A DNA stretch of 64,000 nucleotides from Polynucleobacter sp. AM-7D1 (GTDB lineage: Bacteria; Pseudomonadota; Gammaproteobacteria; Burkholderiales; Burkholderiaceae). The DNA lies in contig NZ_CP061319.1 in assembly GCF_018688455.1 (NCBI RefSeq), positions 992,001 to 1,056,000 of the forward strand, given 5' to 3'. The notes under the pieces were generated by a model that was not told where the DNA came from, ran no database searches, and saw only the letters and a program-made list of their open reading frames with translations. Made by a program: the position numbers and the translations under genes. This document shows, in pieces, positions 1 to 10,012 of this stretch (the first letter of the stretch is position 1; every line of letters begins with the position of its first letter).

Positions 1-573
1 ATAGATAAAAGGTTGGCCTACAGAGTATTTATAAGCCATTGCAACCAGTGTTGGCATCTTCGCAATTAAGCGAATTTGAGCAACTTCACGAGCATGTGGA
101 TCGCTGTAATCAATCTCATCATGATAAAAGGCAGCCATTGCACCAACCAAGCCAGTTAAGACGGACATGGGATGGGCATCGCGACGGAAGCCGCGCAAGA
201 AAAATTGCATTTGCTCATGAACCATCGTGTGATGCATGACCATCTCTTCAAAATCTTTTTTCTGTTTAGCGTTTGGTAGCTCACCGTTTAACAGTAGATA
301 ACAAACCTCTAAGAAGTCGCAGTTATGCGCAAGATCTTCGATTGGATAACCACGGTAAAGCAGTTCACCCTTATCGCCATCGATATAAGTGATTTTGCTA
401 TTACAAGAAGCTGTGGATAAAAAACCTGAATCGTAGGTGAACTTTCCGGTTTGACCGTAAAGCTTACGAATATCAATTACATCAGGACCAATCGTGCCTT
501 TATAAATTGGCAAGTCGATATCTGGTGTACCGTCTGAAAAAGATAATTTTGCCTTGATGTCCGATTCAATCAT
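1..573 (-). CDS. gltA: Citrate synthase, N-terminal 191 residues (cut by window edge)
   Basis: Citrate synthase condenses acetyl-CoA and oxaloacetate at the entry of the TCA cycle. Translating the minus strand from the ATG at 573 gives an open frame to base 1. It starts [20 protein letters not shown] and contains the type II citrate synthase stretches [14 protein letters not shown] and [19 protein letters not shown]. The C-terminal part, with the catalytic His and Asp, lies outside the window. It is the last gene of the sdhCDAB-sdhE direction, 82 bases after sdhE, so co-transcription is likely. That gap shows no strong terminator. Confidence 0.95.
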   Translation of the reverse strand, partial: MIESDIKAKLSFSDGTPDIDLPIYKGTIGPDVIDIRKLYGQTGKFTYDSGFLSTASCNSKITYIDGDKGELLYRGYPIEDLAHNCDFLEVCYLLLNGELPNAKQKKDFEEMVMHHTMVHEQMQFFLRGFRRDAHPMSVLTGLVGAMAAFYHDEIDYSDPHAREVAQIRLIAKMPTLVAMAYKYSVGQPFIY

Positions 574-655
574 TTCTAATCCTTAGTCATTCAAATTGAT
601 GATTAATACACTATTGATCATGCGTCTTTACTACTGTTGCAAGCAAAAGCCTAAA

Positions 656-925
656 TTACTTCTGTCTCAGCTTTTGTAAAACAGCCTTAAAGGCTGCTTC
701 TTGTGATTCTTTTTCCAATGAAGCTACTGAATCCTTGCGACCGATTAGTAAATCCATCAGGTCATTGTCTTCTAGAGCTAGCAACTGGCTTAATACTTTT
801 CCATCTTCCGCATTGAGTTGAGAGCCGTGGCGCTCAAAAAAACGCTGCAGAATTAAATCGTTTTCAAGCAAACCCCTGCGGGCATCACTCTTTAAGCGAT
901 ATAACTCTGCATTAGTGAGGGTCAT
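656..925 (-). CDS. sdhE: FAD assembly factor SdhE
   Basis: Small 89-residue protein of the SdhE/YgfY family, which helps attach FAD covalently to the succinate dehydrogenase flavoprotein. The length is usual. The N-terminal part carries the family pattern [17 protein letters not shown], containing the RRG motif linked to flavinylation, followed by [12 protein letters not shown]. The start overlaps the sdhB stop by 4 bases, so it is translated in the same operon as its target SdhA. Confidence 0.93.
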   Translation of the reverse strand: MTLTNAELYRLKSDARRGLLENDLILQRFFERHGSQLNAEDGKVLSQLLALEDNDLMDLLIGRKDSVASLEKESQEAAFKAVLQKLRQK

Positions 926-1626
926 ACCGCCCTACGCACCATCAGTTCCTTAATCTTTCCAATTGCTTTGGTCGGATTCAAATGCTTAGGACAAACGTCC
1001 ACGCAGTTCATGATGGTATGGCAACGGAACAGGCGATACGGATCTTCCAGGTTATCCAAGCGCGCTGCAGTATCTTCATCACGACTATCGGCAATGAAAC
1101 GATATGCCTGCAACAAACCTGCTGGGCCAACGAACTTATCTGGATTCCACCAGAAAGATGGGCATGAGGTTGAGCATGATGCGCACAAGATGCACTCATA
1201 CAAACCATTCAATTCTTCACGCTCTTCAGGACTCTGGAGGCGCTCTTTCTCAGGGAATGGATTGTCATTTACCAAGTAAGGCTTGATAGATAGATACTGC
1301 TTGAAGAACAAGGTCATATCCACAATCAAATCACGCACGACTGGTAAGCCAGGTAATGGGCGCAATGTGATGACTTTAGGCAAGGTCAACATATTGGTTA
1401 AGCAAGCCAAACCATTCTTACCGTTAATGTTCATCGCATCAGAGCCACAAACACCTTCACGGCATGAACGACGATAAGAAATTGTTTCGTCTTGTTTCTT
1501 GAGAGAAATCAAAGCGTCTAACAACATACGCTCACCAGTCAATTCAAGCTCATAACGTTCCATGCGAGGAGCTGCATCGACATCTGGATCGTAGCGGTAA
1601 ATTTCAAATATACGAATATCACTCAT
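922..1626 (-). CDS. sdhB: Succinate dehydrogenase iron-sulfur subunit
   Basis: Carries electrons from the SdhA FAD to quinone in complex II, on the cytoplasmic face of the inner membrane. At 234 residues it has the normal length. [2Fe-2S] ligands are visible in CREGVCGSD (C55, C60, D63) with C75. The [4Fe-4S] and [3Fe-4S] clusters are bound by [12 protein letters not shown] and by [12 protein letters not shown]. It lies 17 bases downstream of sdhA and overlaps sdhE. Confidence 0.97.
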   Translation of the reverse strand: MSDIRIFEIYRYDPDVDAAPRMERYELELTGERMLLDALISLKKQDETISYRRSCREGVCGSDAMNINGKNGLACLTNMLTLPKVITLRPLPGLPVVRDLIVDMTLFFKQYLSIKPYLVNDNPFPEKERLQSPEEREELNGLYECILCASCSTSCPSFWWNPDKFVGPAGLLQAYRFIADSRDEDTAARLDNLEDPYRLFRCHTIMNCVDVCPKHLNPTKAIGKIKELMVRRAV

Positions 1627-1643
1627 TTTTAATTTCTCTTCGC

Positions 1644-3422
1644 TTAGAAAGTACGTTCTTTAGGTGGGAAAGACTCAACAGTCAATGGCTTCAGAACAAC
1701 CGGCTTGTAATCCAAGCGATTGCCTTCGCTATACCAAAGCGTGTGCTTCATCCAGTTCGCATCATCGCGCTCTTGATGATCATCATGCGAGTGCGCACCG
1801 CGACTTTCAGTACGAGCAGCTGCTGAGATCATGGTTGCGTTTGCAGCTTCAATTAAGTTAGCAACTTCCAAAGCTTCGATACGTGCCGTATTGAAAATCT
1901 CTGACTTGTCTTTGAGCCACAAGTGTTTAGCGCGCTCAGTCAGTTTCGCCATTTGACGAACACCTTCGTCCATCAATTCCTGATTGCGGAATACACCAGC
2001 ATATTTCTGCATGGTTTTACGAATGTCGTTCGCAACGTCTTGTGCATACTCACCTGAAGTCGAGTTATCAAGAGCAGCAATACGAGCCATCGTTTGCTCA
2101 CCAGCATTGGCAGGCAATGGCTTGAACTCACGGTTCTTGAGGTCCATAGCAACAATGTGATTGCCGGCAGCACGACCAAACACCAGCAAATCCAGCAATG
2201 AGTTTGTACCCAAACGGTTTGCACCATGAACAGATACGCAAGAGCACTCGCCGATTGCATAGAGGCCGTTAACGATCTCGTTATGTTTTCCATTCCCAGG
2301 TACAACAACTTGACCATTGATGTTGGTAGGAATACCGCCCATCTGATAGTGAATTGTTGGCACAACTGGAATAGGCTCTTTGGTAACGTCAACGTTAGCA
2401 AAATTGATACCGATTTCATAAACAGAAGGCAAACGCTTCATGATGGTCTCGGCACCGATATGCGTCAAGTCGAGAACTACATAATCGCCATTCGGTCCAC
2501 AGCCACGACCTTCTTTAATCTCTTGGTCCATACAGCGAGAAACGAAATCGCGCGGCGCTAAGTCTTTATAGGTTGGAGCGTAACGCTCCATGAAGCGCTC
2601 GCCATCCTTGTTACGCAAAATACCGCCTTCACCACGGCAACCTTCTGTCAACAACACGCCCGCACCAGCTACGCCAGTTGGGTGGAATTGCCAGAACTCC
2701 ATGTCTTCCAATGGAATGCCTGCGCGTGCTGCTAGTCCCATACCGTCGCCAGTATTAATGAAGGCATTGGTGGATGCATCCCAGATGCGACCTGCACCGC
2801 CAGTAGCCATCATGACAACTTTAGTTTCGAGAATGTAAACCTGGCCAGTTTCCATTTCAAGAGCGGTAACACCAACAACGTCACCAGCATCATCACGAAT
2901 GAGGTCAAGCGCTAACCACTCTACGAAGAAGTTTGTTTTTGCACGCACATTACGCTGATACAAGGTATGCAACATTGCATGACCAGTGCGGTCAGCTGCT
3001 GCGCAAGCACGTTGAACAGCTTTCTCACCATAGTTGGCTGTGTGACCACCAAATGGACGCTGATAAATCGTACCGTCTGGGTTGCGGTCAAAAGGCATAC
3101 CAAAATGCTCTAACTCGTAAACGACTTTAGGAGCTTCGCGGCACATGAACTCGATCACGTCTTGGTCACCTAACCAGTCGGATCCCTTAATCGTGTCGTA
3201 AAAGTGATAGTGCCAGTTATCTTCACTCATGTTGCCCAGTGATGCACCGATACCACCCTGTGCAGCCACAGTATGTGAGCGTGTTGGGAAAACTTTAGTT
3301 AATACCGCAACGTTCAGGCCAGCTTCCGCTAATTGCAAAGAAGCGCGCATACCTGAACCACCTGCACCAATAATTACCGCGTCGAAACGGCGGCGTGGCA
3401 ATGCTTTTTTAATCGCGGTCAT
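1644..3422 (-). CDS. sdhA: Succinate dehydrogenase flavoprotein subunit
   Basis: Catalytic subunit of complex II, oxidising succinate to fumarate. I take the ATG at 3422 ([21 protein letters not shown]), because the longer in-frame reading adds residues that overlap sdhD. This gives 592 residues, as expected. The dinucleotide-binding GAGGSG is at residues 19-24. [10 protein letters not shown] holds His50, the residue usually linked covalently to FAD, and the active-site region [19 protein letters not shown] is present. It starts 4 bases after the sdhD stop. Confidence 0.97.
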   Translation of the reverse strand: MTAIKKALPRRRFDAVIIGAGGSGMRASLQLAEAGLNVAVLTKVFPTRSHTVAAQGGIGASLGNMSEDNWHYHFYDTIKGSDWLGDQDVIEFMCREAPKVVYELEHFGMPFDRNPDGTIYQRPFGGHTANYGEKAVQRACAAADRTGHAMLHTLYQRNVRAKTNFFVEWLALDLIRDDAGDVVGVTALEMETGQVYILETKVVMMATGGAGRIWDASTNAFINTGDGMGLAARAGIPLEDMEFWQFHPTGVAGAGVLLTEGCRGEGGILRNKDGERFMERYAPTYKDLAPRDFVSRCMDQEIKEGRGCGPNGDYVVLDLTHIGAETIMKRLPSVYEIGINFANVDVTKEPIPVVPTIHYQMGGIPTNINGQVVVPGNGKHNEIVNGLYAIGECSCVSVHGANRLGTNSLLDLLVFGRAAGNHIVAMDLKNREFKPLPANAGEQTMARIAALDNSTSGEYAQDVANDIRKTMQKYAGVFRNQELMDEGVRQMAKLTERAKHLWLKDKSEIFNTARIEALEVANLIEAANATMISAAARTESRGAHSHDDHQERDDANWMKHTLWYSEGNRLDYKPVVLKPLTVESFPPKERTF

Positions 3423-3426
3423 TGAA

Positions 3427-3792
3427 TTACACTTTCCACAAAATTTGTACGGCATAAGCCGCACAGGCTACGAGATACAAAACAGTTAACACTTGTAGTG
3501 TCAAGCGAATGCTGACGGGCTTGATGTAATCCATCCAGATATCGCGGATACCAATCCAAGCGTGATAGAACAAACTGATGAAGAATAGAAGCGTCAATAG
3601 TTTCATGAACTGATTGCTAAACAATCCAGCCCAGCCTTCATAAGTTGCACTACCAGTAATGCAATAGTCAACTAGCAAAACGATTGTGAACACCACCATC
3701 ACGATGGCAGTAACGCGCTGAATAATCCACTCTTTAAGGCCGTAATGAGCGCCAACAACTAAGCGCTTCGGTCCAATTTGATAAATAGGCAT
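3427..3792 (-). CDS. sdhD: Succinate dehydrogenase membrane anchor subunit
   Basis: Hydrophobic 121-residue protein with about three membrane helices (roughly 25-47, 62-82 and 95-117). The HAWIGIRDIWMDYIKP segment, with the haem-ligand His, is typical of SdhD. With SdhC it anchors SdhA and SdhB and forms the quinone site. It lies between sdhC and sdhA, in the standard gene order. Confidence 0.93.
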   Translation of the reverse strand: MPIYQIGPKRLVVGAHYGLKEWIIQRVTAIVMVVFTIVLLVDYCITGSATYEGWAGLFSNQFMKLLTLLFFISLFYHAWIGIRDIWMDYIKPVSIRLTLQVLTVLYLVACAAYAVQILWKV

Positions 3793-3816
3793 TAGATTTC
3801 CTTGATAAAGAAGTGC

Positions 3817-4236
3817 TTAGTACAAGCCAAATAGTTTGAGACCAACAAGCGCAGTCAAAGCGAGGCCTAGGAAAAATACAAAGATCGCTGAACGATTAGC
3901 GTCAGCCTTTTCAACACCAATCTCTAAATCCAGCAAGAGGTAGCGGATACCAGCGCAGAAATGGTGCAAGAAAGACCAAATTAAGCCCAAGAGAATCAGT
4001 TTTACTAACACGTGGCCAGTGATTGCCTGGAATTTTTGGTAACTCATCTCTGAAGCAAGGCTTTGATCAAAAAGATAGAGTAAGAAAGGCAACATCAAAA
4101 ACAGTGCCGCCCCACTAATCCGATGAAGGATGGAGACTTTTCCAGCCCAAGGAAGACGGTATTTGATTAACTGGGCAAGACCAATATTGCGGTAAACCGG
4201 TCTATCTTTTTTTGTGTTTTGCTGTGCATCAACCAT
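3817..4236 (-). CDS. sdhC: Succinate dehydrogenase cytochrome b556 subunit
   Basis: First gene of the sdh operon, 139 residues from the ATG at 4236. A TTG at 4248 could add four residues. The N-terminal motif RPVYRNIGLAQLIKYRLP is followed by VSILHRISGAALFL, the SdhC signature containing the quinone-site Ser/Arg region. HHFCAGIRYLLLDLEIG contains the probable haem-ligand His. Three membrane helices are evident. The ribosome binding site is weak. It follows the GntR gene by 143 bases in the same direction. Confidence 0.92.
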   Translation of the reverse strand: MVDAQQNTKKDRPVYRNIGLAQLIKYRLPWAGKVSILHRISGAALFLMLPFLLYLFDQSLASEMSYQKFQAITGHVLVKLILLGLIWSFLHHFCAGIRYLLLDLEIGVEKADANRSAIFVFFLGLALTALVGLKLFGLY

Positions 4237-4379
4237 GGGCAATCTCAATCTGTAGGTGGAGGTTCAGTGTGGTTTTGTTGTGTTGCAACATATTCTATTG
4301 GAAACCTTGGGGGTGGTGGGGACTTTTTAGCGTTTAAAGGGGTTAAATAGTGGTTTTTACTGATTTTTGAGTGTACTAC
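4237..4379 (-). other. Intergenic region between gntR and sdhC
   Basis: These 143 bases are upstream of sdhC. They contain a perfect 10-base palindrome TGTTGCAACA at 4281-4290 and several A/T and G/C runs. I find no convincing hairpin terminator for gntR and no strong -35/-10 pair for sdhC. Read-through from gntR into sdhC or a weak regulated promoter are both possible. Confidence 0.4.
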
Positions 4380-5117
4380 CTAGTTTAATTTATTGTCGTA
4401 ATGCTGATCAGAAGTGTCGTACCTTGCACGCCGAATTTCTACTGGTTTATTCCCGTAGGTAAATGCGACACGTTCAACCGACAATAAGGCAGAGCCCTCC
4501 TGAACTTGAAGATGCTTAGCAAGCTCTGAATTCGCTAAAACTGCCTTAATTTTTTCTTCCGCCCTCACCATATGAGTGGCGTATTCACTTTCATAAAATG
4601 CATACATGGGACCAGGCCAAGTATTAAGGGCTTCGAGCGTCAACCCTTCAAAGCGCCCCTCTGGCAACCAAATCTCCTCAAATACGATTGGGCGCCCCGC
4701 AGAGCTTTGCACGCGGTCAATTCGAATAATGGGGTCACCTGCCTTTAATTTAAGCAATTTTGCGATATAGGCATCGGATTGTGCGATTTCACAGGCTAAA
4801 AACTGGTTTCTGAGGTGTAACTTCTCTCCAGAATCAGGCTCTAAGCGTAAAAAACGATACTGAAAGTCCTCTTCTTGGTGGGTGGCTACAAAGGTGCCCT
4901 TGCCTTGACGTCGCACCAGTAAATTTTGTGCGGCCAACTCATCAATTGCCTTGCGCACGGTTCCCTGGCTGACTGCATATCGAGCTGCAAGCTCCATCTC
5001 ACTGGGGATGGCGTCCCCAGGCAACCATTCTGAGGCCTGCAAACTTGCCAAAATCATGGCTTTAATTTGCTCATAAAGAGGGCTAAACGAGGCAATTGGT
5101 TCAGATATTAGTGACAA
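4380..5117 (-). CDS. GntR-family regulator (HutC/UTRA type)
   Basis: Transcription regulator of 245 residues. The N-terminal winged helix-turn-helix (about 12-75) contains the typical pattern IPSEMELAARYAVSQGTVRKAIDELAAQNLLVRRQGKGTFVA. The C-terminal UTRA effector domain spans about 90-235 (DPIIRIDRVQSSAGRPIVFEEIWLP). The start is a TTG at 5117 preceded by a good GGAG. It lies between sdhC and the divergent mdh, beside a strong palindrome, so it probably controls TCA-cycle genes and itself. The effector is unknown. Confidence 0.9.
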   Translation of the reverse strand: MSLISEPIASFSPLYEQIKAMILASLQASEWLPGDAIPSEMELAARYAVSQGTVRKAIDELAAQNLLVRRQGKGTFVATHQEEDFQYRFLRLEPDSGEKLHLRNQFLACEIAQSDAYIAKLLKLKAGDPIIRIDRVQSSAGRPIVFEEIWLPEGRFEGLTLEALNTWPGPMYAFYESEYATHMVRAEEKIKAVLANSELAKHLQVQEGSALLSVERVAFTYGNKPVEIRRARYDTSDQHYDNKLN

Positions 5118-5162
5118 ATTAACTCCACAGCAGCTTCTATTGGATAAAATTCAAGCTTATCT

Positions 5163-5182
5163 CATATCTTATATAAGACATG
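5163..5182. promoter_or_regulatory. Near-perfect 20-base palindrome, candidate GntR operator
   Basis: The arms CATATCTTAT and ATAAGACATG pair at 9 of 10 positions, and the central TCTTATATAAGA (5167-5178) is perfect. It ends 2 bases before the TTGACA of the likely mdh promoter and lies 46 bases upstream of the gntR start. It is therefore well placed to control both divergent genes. Binding by the neighbouring GntR protein is inferred, not shown. Confidence 0.6.
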
Positions 5183-5183
5183 A

Positions 5184-5213
5184 TTGACAGTGTAAATGGA
5201 AAGTCCATACACT
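5184..5213 (+). promoter_or_regulatory. Probable mdh sigma-70 promoter
   Basis: A consensus -35 TTGACA lies at 5184-5189 and TACACT at 5208-5213, with an 18-base spacer. The predicted start site would be about 45 bases upstream of the mdh ATG. The -35 box directly abuts the palindrome at 5163-5182. Confidence 0.5.
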
Positions 5214-5267
5214 TGAATGGATAATAGAAAAGATTTCATTAATTAACCTCAACTGGAGTTATTAGTA

Positions 5268-6257
5268 ATGGCAAAAGCCCCAATGCGTGTTGCAGTCACC
5301 GGTGCAGCCGGTCAAATCGGTTATTCCCTCCTTTTTCGCATCGCTAATGGCGATTTATTAGGCAAAGATCAGCCTGTAATCCTCCAGTTACTAGAGATTC
5401 CAGACGAAAAGGCTCAAAAAGCCTTGGCTGGCGTGATGATGGAATTAGATGATTGCGCATTCCCATTGTTGGCTGGTATGACAGCCCACTCTGACCCGAT
5501 GACTGCATTCAAGGATATTGACGTTGCCTTGTTGGTTGGTGCACGTCCTCGTGGCCCTGGCATGGAGCGCAAAGATTTGCTCTCAGCCAATGCTCAGATT
5601 TTTACTGCCCAAGGTAAAGCTTTAAATGCAGTTGCTAAGAAAACTGTGAAGGTATTAGTTGTTGGTAACCCAGCAAATACCAATGCATACATTGCTATGA
5701 AGTCTGCTCCAGATATTCCTGCAAAGAATTTCACTGCAATGTTGCGCCTCGATCACAACCGCGCGCTCTCTCAATTGGCTAGCAAACTCAATAAGCCAGT
5801 TGCTGATATTGAGAAATTGGTTGTTTGGGGTAATCACAGCCCAACAATGTACCCAGACTATCGCTTCGCAACAGTTGATGGCAAGTCTGTCAAAGACAGC
5901 ATTAATGACCCAGCATGGAACAAAGACACATTCATTCCTACAGTTGGTAAACGTGGCGCCGCCATTATTGAAGCTCGCGGACTCTCTTCTGCAGCATCAG
6001 CTGCGAATGCAGCAATCGATCACATGCATGACTGGGTTCTCGGCACGAATGGCAAGTGGGTCACTATGGGCATTCCTTCCAAAGGTGAATATGGCATTCC
6101 AGCTGAAGTAATTTACGGTTACCCAGTAGTTTGCGAAAACGGTGAATACAAAATGGTTGAAGGCCTAGAGATTGATGAGTTCTCACGTGAACGCATGAAT
6201 CACACATTGAACGAATTGCTTGAAGAACAAGCAGGCGTTAAACATTTACTCCCTTAA
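5268..6257 (+). CDS. mdh: Malate dehydrogenase
   Basis: NAD-dependent oxidation of malate to oxaloacetate in the TCA cycle; cytoplasmic. At 329 residues it belongs to the LDH-like MDH group. The Rossmann motif [16 protein letters not shown] is near residue 10. The substrate-binding loop is [22 protein letters not shown] is present, and the catalytic H190 lies in [13 protein letters not shown]. Translation starts after CTGGAG. It diverges from gntR. Confidence 0.97.
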   Translation: MAKAPMRVAVTGAAGQIGYSLLFRIANGDLLGKDQPVILQLLEIPDEKAQKALAGVMMELDDCAFPLLAGMTAHSDPMTAFKDIDVALLVGARPRGPGMERKDLLSANAQIFTAQGKALNAVAKKTVKVLVVGNPANTNAYIAMKSAPDIPAKNFTAMLRLDHNRALSQLASKLNKPVADIEKLVVWGNHSPTMYPDYRFATVDGKSVKDSINDPAWNKDTFIPTVGKRGAAIIEARGLSSAASAANAAIDHMHDWVLGTNGKWVTMGIPSKGEYGIPAEVIYGYPVVCENGEYKMVEGLEIDEFSRERMNHTLNELLEEQAGVKHLLP

Positions 6258-6267
6258 GGATTCTTGC

Positions 6268-6642
6268 ATGAAGAAAACCCTGCTCGCTATTAGCTTGGCT
6301 GCTGCTGCCATTATTGGTACGACTCCAGCCCAAGCTAGTAACGAATCATTTTTGTGGACTTGTAGCGATAGCAAGCAATTCAAAACTACAGGCACGATAG
6401 AAAAATTGCGTCTGACTTGGGAGTCGAAGAGCATTGACATGAATCGCCAGACTTCGCTTCCAGGAAGTTTGCGTTACAAGAATGCTGCCACAGGGCATGA
6501 CCTTGTAGTGCTTGGTAATAAAGCAATGCTTTTCAACATTAAATCTGGAACTCGTCTTGCTGATTTCTGCCAAACAGCAGAAATGAAAAAGGGTGACCTT
6601 CCGCACTTATTTGCTGATGCGGAGCCGTTTACACAGAACTAA
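6268..6642 (+). CDS. Small exported protein, possibly MliC-like
   Basis: The ATG at 6268, 11 bases after mdh, gives 124 residues with a clear Sec signal peptide (MKKTLLAISLAAAAIIGTTPAQA, cleaved near residue 23). The mature part begins with an F-x-W-T-C segment, then has a short stretch (SLPGSLRYKN, GNKAMLFN) and a late Cys (LADFC). This resembles the layout of periplasmic C-type lysozyme inhibitors (MliC), with two Cys that could pair. The resemblance is weak, so the function is unproven. It is probably co-transcribed with mdh and ends at the terminator at 6666. Confidence 0.75.
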   Translation: MKKTLLAISLAAAAIIGTTPAQASNESFLWTCSDSKQFKTTGTIEKLRLTWESKSIDMNRQTSLPGSLRYKNAATGHDLVVLGNKAMLFNIKSGTRLADFCQTAEMKKGDLPHLFADAEPFTQN

Positions 6643-6665
6643 ATCTTAGCTCTGACTCCACAATG

Positions 6666-6693
6666 AAAAAGCCGAGAATCTCTCGGCTTTTTT
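6666..6693. terminator. Bidirectional rho-independent terminator
   Basis: The stem GCCGAGA / TCTCGGC with a 3-base loop is flanked by five A on the left and seven T on the right. It can therefore stop transcription from mdh and the small exported gene on the plus strand, and from the DUF2863-like gene on the minus strand. Confidence 0.9.
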
Positions 6694-6723
6694 ACTTTAT
6701 AAGATTCAACGTAGACCGAAATG

Positions 6724-7935
6724 CTAATGAAATAAAGGCTGCTGCGTAGGCGCATCATCAGGCAGCTCTGCATGGACAGCATCACCCGATCGATCTGGAA
6801 ACAGTGGTGCTCCGCAATCATCACAAAGCTCTGGGTCAAATAGCATTGCATGACGGAATACATCTTCAACCCCTGCATCCCTAAGCGCATCGGCAATACG
6901 CTTCATCGGACTCTCATCATCCGATAAATCATTGAGCGCATCATTAGCAACACTCTCTCGGTCGTATAAAGGCCAAATCACACCATATACAACTTCTGAA
7001 GAACCTTTTAAGCTAAATGAGATTCGATACTCGTCAGCTTGATCTTCACCAAATGCGCCGACTACGCAAGATAAACCAGCCGGTAGAACTCCAAGCGTGC
7101 TCTCAAGAAAGTTCACGGCAGCTCGAATGCTTAATGGACGCACCTGCTTATCTGCCAATCGGCAATTTGTAAAATATGCTTCGGGTAATAAGAGCTCAAA
7201 CTCGCAACCAGGCAAAAGCGCCGCAATAGGTTCTTGCATCATGTTTTGCCAACCTATCAAGCTGACGCCACGCTCTTGACGTGTTGGCGCATCAGCTTGC
7301 CACCGGAAAAGTGGTGAGCCGGAAGGTGCAGCAACAGCTGCAATAATAAAACGTGGATCAGCCAAAACTGCAATGGTCTCCGACATCTCTCGCAACTCTA
7401 ACTTGACCTCACTGGCGCTAATGGCAGCGCTTGCTAAGGCTTCAGTAAGTAGGCGTGTTTGGCAATGTGAGTGTGGCATCTGATCAATGCTGTAAAGCCA
7501 GGGAACGATGGCTAGGCGTGCATCAGTGGAAGTGATTGAGCTATGTAATGCAGCGGCTGTAGATTCAATAACGCTCACTGAAAGTGCGCCAGAAGGAATC
7601 TGATAACGGGTGTGAGCAACAATAGGTAAAGCTAATAAAAGAACATCCCAGTTCTGGCCCTCATGCTCCATGAGCAAAGACTCAGCCAGGGTCTCAGCAC
7701 AGTCTGCAAGTACCTCGAAGGCTACCGTATTAATTCGAAATGTTTGATCGAGAGCGGCATCAATCACATTTTGATTTTGGCTTTTGAGAAGACGCATTAG
7801 GCGAACATTTAAACGCTCCTCCCAAAACTGATCCTCAATGTGACTCCCGGAAGCTGCTAAGGAAATAGCGTCAGCAACTAGGCGCTCGACATCTGGTGAG
7901 GAGCGTTGGGAGGATTTAGTGCGATGAACAGCCAT
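6724..7935 (-). CDS. DUF2863-like conserved protein
   Basis: 403-residue cytoplasmic protein with no signal peptide or membrane segment. I recognise it only as similar to the betaproteobacterial DUF2863 family. The C-terminus carries LCDDCGAPLFPD, a short CxxC element that might bind metal. The middle part is rich in Ala and Leu. It begins 11 bases after yaaA and is probably in the same operon. The function is unknown. Confidence 0.8.
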   Translation of the reverse strand: MAVHRTKSSQRSSPDVERLVADAISLAASGSHIEDQFWEERLNVRLMRLLKSQNQNVIDAALDQTFRINTVAFEVLADCAETLAESLLMEHEGQNWDVLLLALPIVAHTRYQIPSGALSVSVIESTAAALHSSITSTDARLAIVPWLYSIDQMPHSHCQTRLLTEALASAAISASEVKLELREMSETIAVLADPRFIIAAVAAPSGSPLFRWQADAPTRQERGVSLIGWQNMMQEPIAALLPGCEFELLLPEAYFTNCRLADKQVRPLSIRAAVNFLESTLGVLPAGLSCVVGAFGEDQADEYRISFSLKGSSEVVYGVIWPLYDRESVANDALNDLSDDESPMKRIADALRDAGVEDVFRHAMLFDPELCDDCGAPLFPDRSGDAVHAELPDDAPTQQPLFH

Positions 7936-7946
7936 GATGCACTCTC

Positions 7947-8723
7947 CTACTTTCTTTCGGGACGTCTAAATAGCGGCTTTTCTTCTGTAGATTCAGAGGG
8001 AATATATTTGTAACCATCTAAATTGAAGCCTTTTAGATCTACTGGATTAGATATACGGTTCTCGACCACATAGCGTGCCATTAAGCCCCTAGCCCGCTTG
8101 GCATAGAAGGAAATGATTTTGTATTTGCCGTCTTTGCCATCCTGAAATACGGGAGAGATGACTGGGCAATCCAAGTTCTTCGCCTGCAATACCTTAAAGT
8201 ACTCTTCAGAGGCCAAATTGAGAAGGACGGGCTTCTTCTGCTTCTCCAGCACTGCCTTTAAGGAGTTGGTTACACGCTCACCCCAAAACGCATATAAGTC
8301 TTTACCTCGAGCATTTTGAAAAGAAGTGCCCATCTCCAGGCGATAAGGCTGCATTAGATCCAGGGGACGCAGAGCACCATACAAACCCGAAAGAATGCGG
8401 ATATGGTCTTGCGCAAAATCAAGGGCCTTTTGATTTAGCGTCTTAACGTCAAACCCATCATAGACGTCACCGTTAAAGGCGTAAATCGCTGGCCTGCTAT
8501 TTTCTTCAGTAAATTTCTTAGACCAGTCACGGTAGCGCCCCACATTCAGCGCAGCCAATTGATCTGACAGCCCCATGAGATTAGCGACTTCCTGAGGCGA
8601 GAGCTTCTTGAGATCCGTTATCAACTTTGCAGATTCGGAGACGAATTCCGGAAGAGTCGGAGCCTTAGCCTTAACTGGTGTTTTGTAATCTAAGGATTTA
8701 GCAGGTGAAAGGACGATCAGCAT
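7947..8723 (-). CDS. yaaA: Peroxide stress protein YaaA
   Basis: YaaA/DUF328 family, 258 residues, the usual length. In E. coli YaaA limits intracellular iron damage during peroxide stress. Typical segments are [13 protein letters not shown] at the N-terminus, [41 protein letters not shown] and NLASEEYFK. It is divergent from the aminotransferase gene at 8792. Confidence 0.95.
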   Translation of the reverse strand: MLIVLSPAKSLDYKTPVKAKAPTLPEFVSESAKLITDLKKLSPQEVANLMGLSDQLAALNVGRYRDWSKKFTEENSRPAIYAFNGDVYDGFDVKTLNQKALDFAQDHIRILSGLYGALRPLDLMQPYRLEMGTSFQNARGKDLYAFWGERVTNSLKAVLEKQKKPVLLNLASEEYFKVLQAKNLDCPVISPVFQDGKDGKYKIISFYAKRARGLMARYVVENRISNPVDLKGFNLDGYKYIPSESTEEKPLFRRPERK

Positions 8724-8791
8724 GGCACAATTTGAGGATGAATAACTACCATTCTAGCGACTACCTACCTTATTTGCCCTAAACCGCCCGC

Positions 8792-9994
8792 ATGAACCAA
8801 AATCCCCTACTGACGCCAGCATTTCCGAGTCGCCTACCTAAAGTAGGAACAACGGTATTTACAGTCATGTCGGCTCTCGCTGCAGAGCATCAAGCCATCA
8901 ACCTGGGGCAAGGCTTTCCAGACTTTCCGTGTGATCGAGAGCTGATATCTCAGGTCAATACAGCAATGCTGTCTGATCAAAATCAATATCCACCAATGAT
9001 CGGGGTGGCTGAGTTACGTCAAGGTGTGTCGAAAAAAATATCTGCTTTGTATGGTCATGACTACGATCCCGATACAGAAATTACTATCACCGCCGGAGGT
9101 ACGCAAGGAATCCTGACGGCAATCTTGTCATGCGTCAGCGCTGGCGACGAAGTTGTCATCATCGAGCCTGCCTACGATAGCTATCGCCCTTCGATTGAGA
9201 TGGCTGGTGGAAAAGTAATCGCTGTATCTTTAATTGCCAATCGTGATGATCAAGGCCGTGTTAATTCTTACTCAATACCTTGGGATGATTTGACCAAAGC
9301 AGTGAATCCAAAGACACGACTCTTCATCATCAACACTCCGCATAATCCAACTGGGATGATTTGGCAGAAGACCGATCTAGACCGCCTGGCAAATTTAGTC
9401 AGAGATACCAATGCACTGGTCTTAAGTGATGAGGTCTACGAGCATATGGTGTACGACGGACATCAACACGCCAGCATAGCCAGCCATCCTGAATTAGCGG
9501 CGCGAAGTTTCTTGATATCAAGTTTCGGTAAAACCTACCATGTCACCGGCTGGAAAGTAGGCTATGTAGCTGCGCCTGCAACGATGATGGCAGAGTTTCG
9601 CAAGATACATCAATTCAATGTCTTCACAGTAAACACGCCAATGCAATATGGTTTGGCCAAGTACCTTGAGAATGCGGATCACTACTTAGGGCTGTCATCT
9701 TTTTATCAGGCTAAGCGGGATTTCTTTAGCAAGGGCTTAACTCAGACAGGCTTTGAATTATTGCCAGCACCAGCAACCTATTTTCAGTGCGTTAACTACA
9801 CCAATTTACAGATCCCTCAAGCTAAGATGGGCGAAGCGGATTTTTGCTCTTGGCTTACTACCAAGATTGGTGTCGCCGCCATTCCAGTATCAGCTTTCTA
9901 TGCTCATCCGGTTGAGTCCGGCGTTATCCGTTTTTGTTTTGCTAAAAAAGAAGAAACGCTTTCAAAAGCATTAGAGCGTTTACAAACCCTGTAG
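8792..9994 (+). CDS. PLP-dependent aminotransferase (YbdL-like methionine aminotransferase)
   Basis: Class I/II fold-type I aminotransferase of 400 residues. The start region INLGQGFPDFPCD and the loop NTPHNPTG are typical of the kynurenine/methionine aminotransferase group. The Schiff-base lysine is K247 in SSFGKTYHVTGWKVGY, with a C-terminal IRFCFAK containing the carboxylate-binding Arg. Methionine is the likely donor by analogy to YbdL, but the substrate cannot be fixed from sequence. The ribosome binding site is weak. It is followed by a GST gene after 18 bases. Confidence 0.88.
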   Translation: MNQNPLLTPAFPSRLPKVGTTVFTVMSALAAEHQAINLGQGFPDFPCDRELISQVNTAMLSDQNQYPPMIGVAELRQGVSKKISALYGHDYDPDTEITITAGGTQGILTAILSCVSAGDEVVIIEPAYDSYRPSIEMAGGKVIAVSLIANRDDQGRVNSYSIPWDDLTKAVNPKTRLFIINTPHNPTGMIWQKTDLDRLANLVRDTNALVLSDEVYEHMVYDGHQHASIASHPELAARSFLISSFGKTYHVTGWKVGYVAAPATMMAEFRKIHQFNVFTVNTPMQYGLAKYLENADHYLGLSSFYQAKRDFFSKGLTQTGFELLPAPATYFQCVNYTNLQIPQAKMGEADFCSWLTTKIGVAAIPVSAFYAHPVESGVIRFCFAKKEETLSKALERLQTL

Positions 9995-10012
9995 AAGAGG
10001 AATCAATCCATC

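Noticed and set aside
1973..2419. 148-codon open frame inside sdhA, another frame on the same strand
   Set aside because: It lies within a well-conserved gene and shows no family match; an overlap artefact.
4281..4290. TGTTGCAACA before sdhC as an operator
   Set aside because: Only ten bases and not similar to the gntR/mdh palindrome; left as a note in the intergenic entry.
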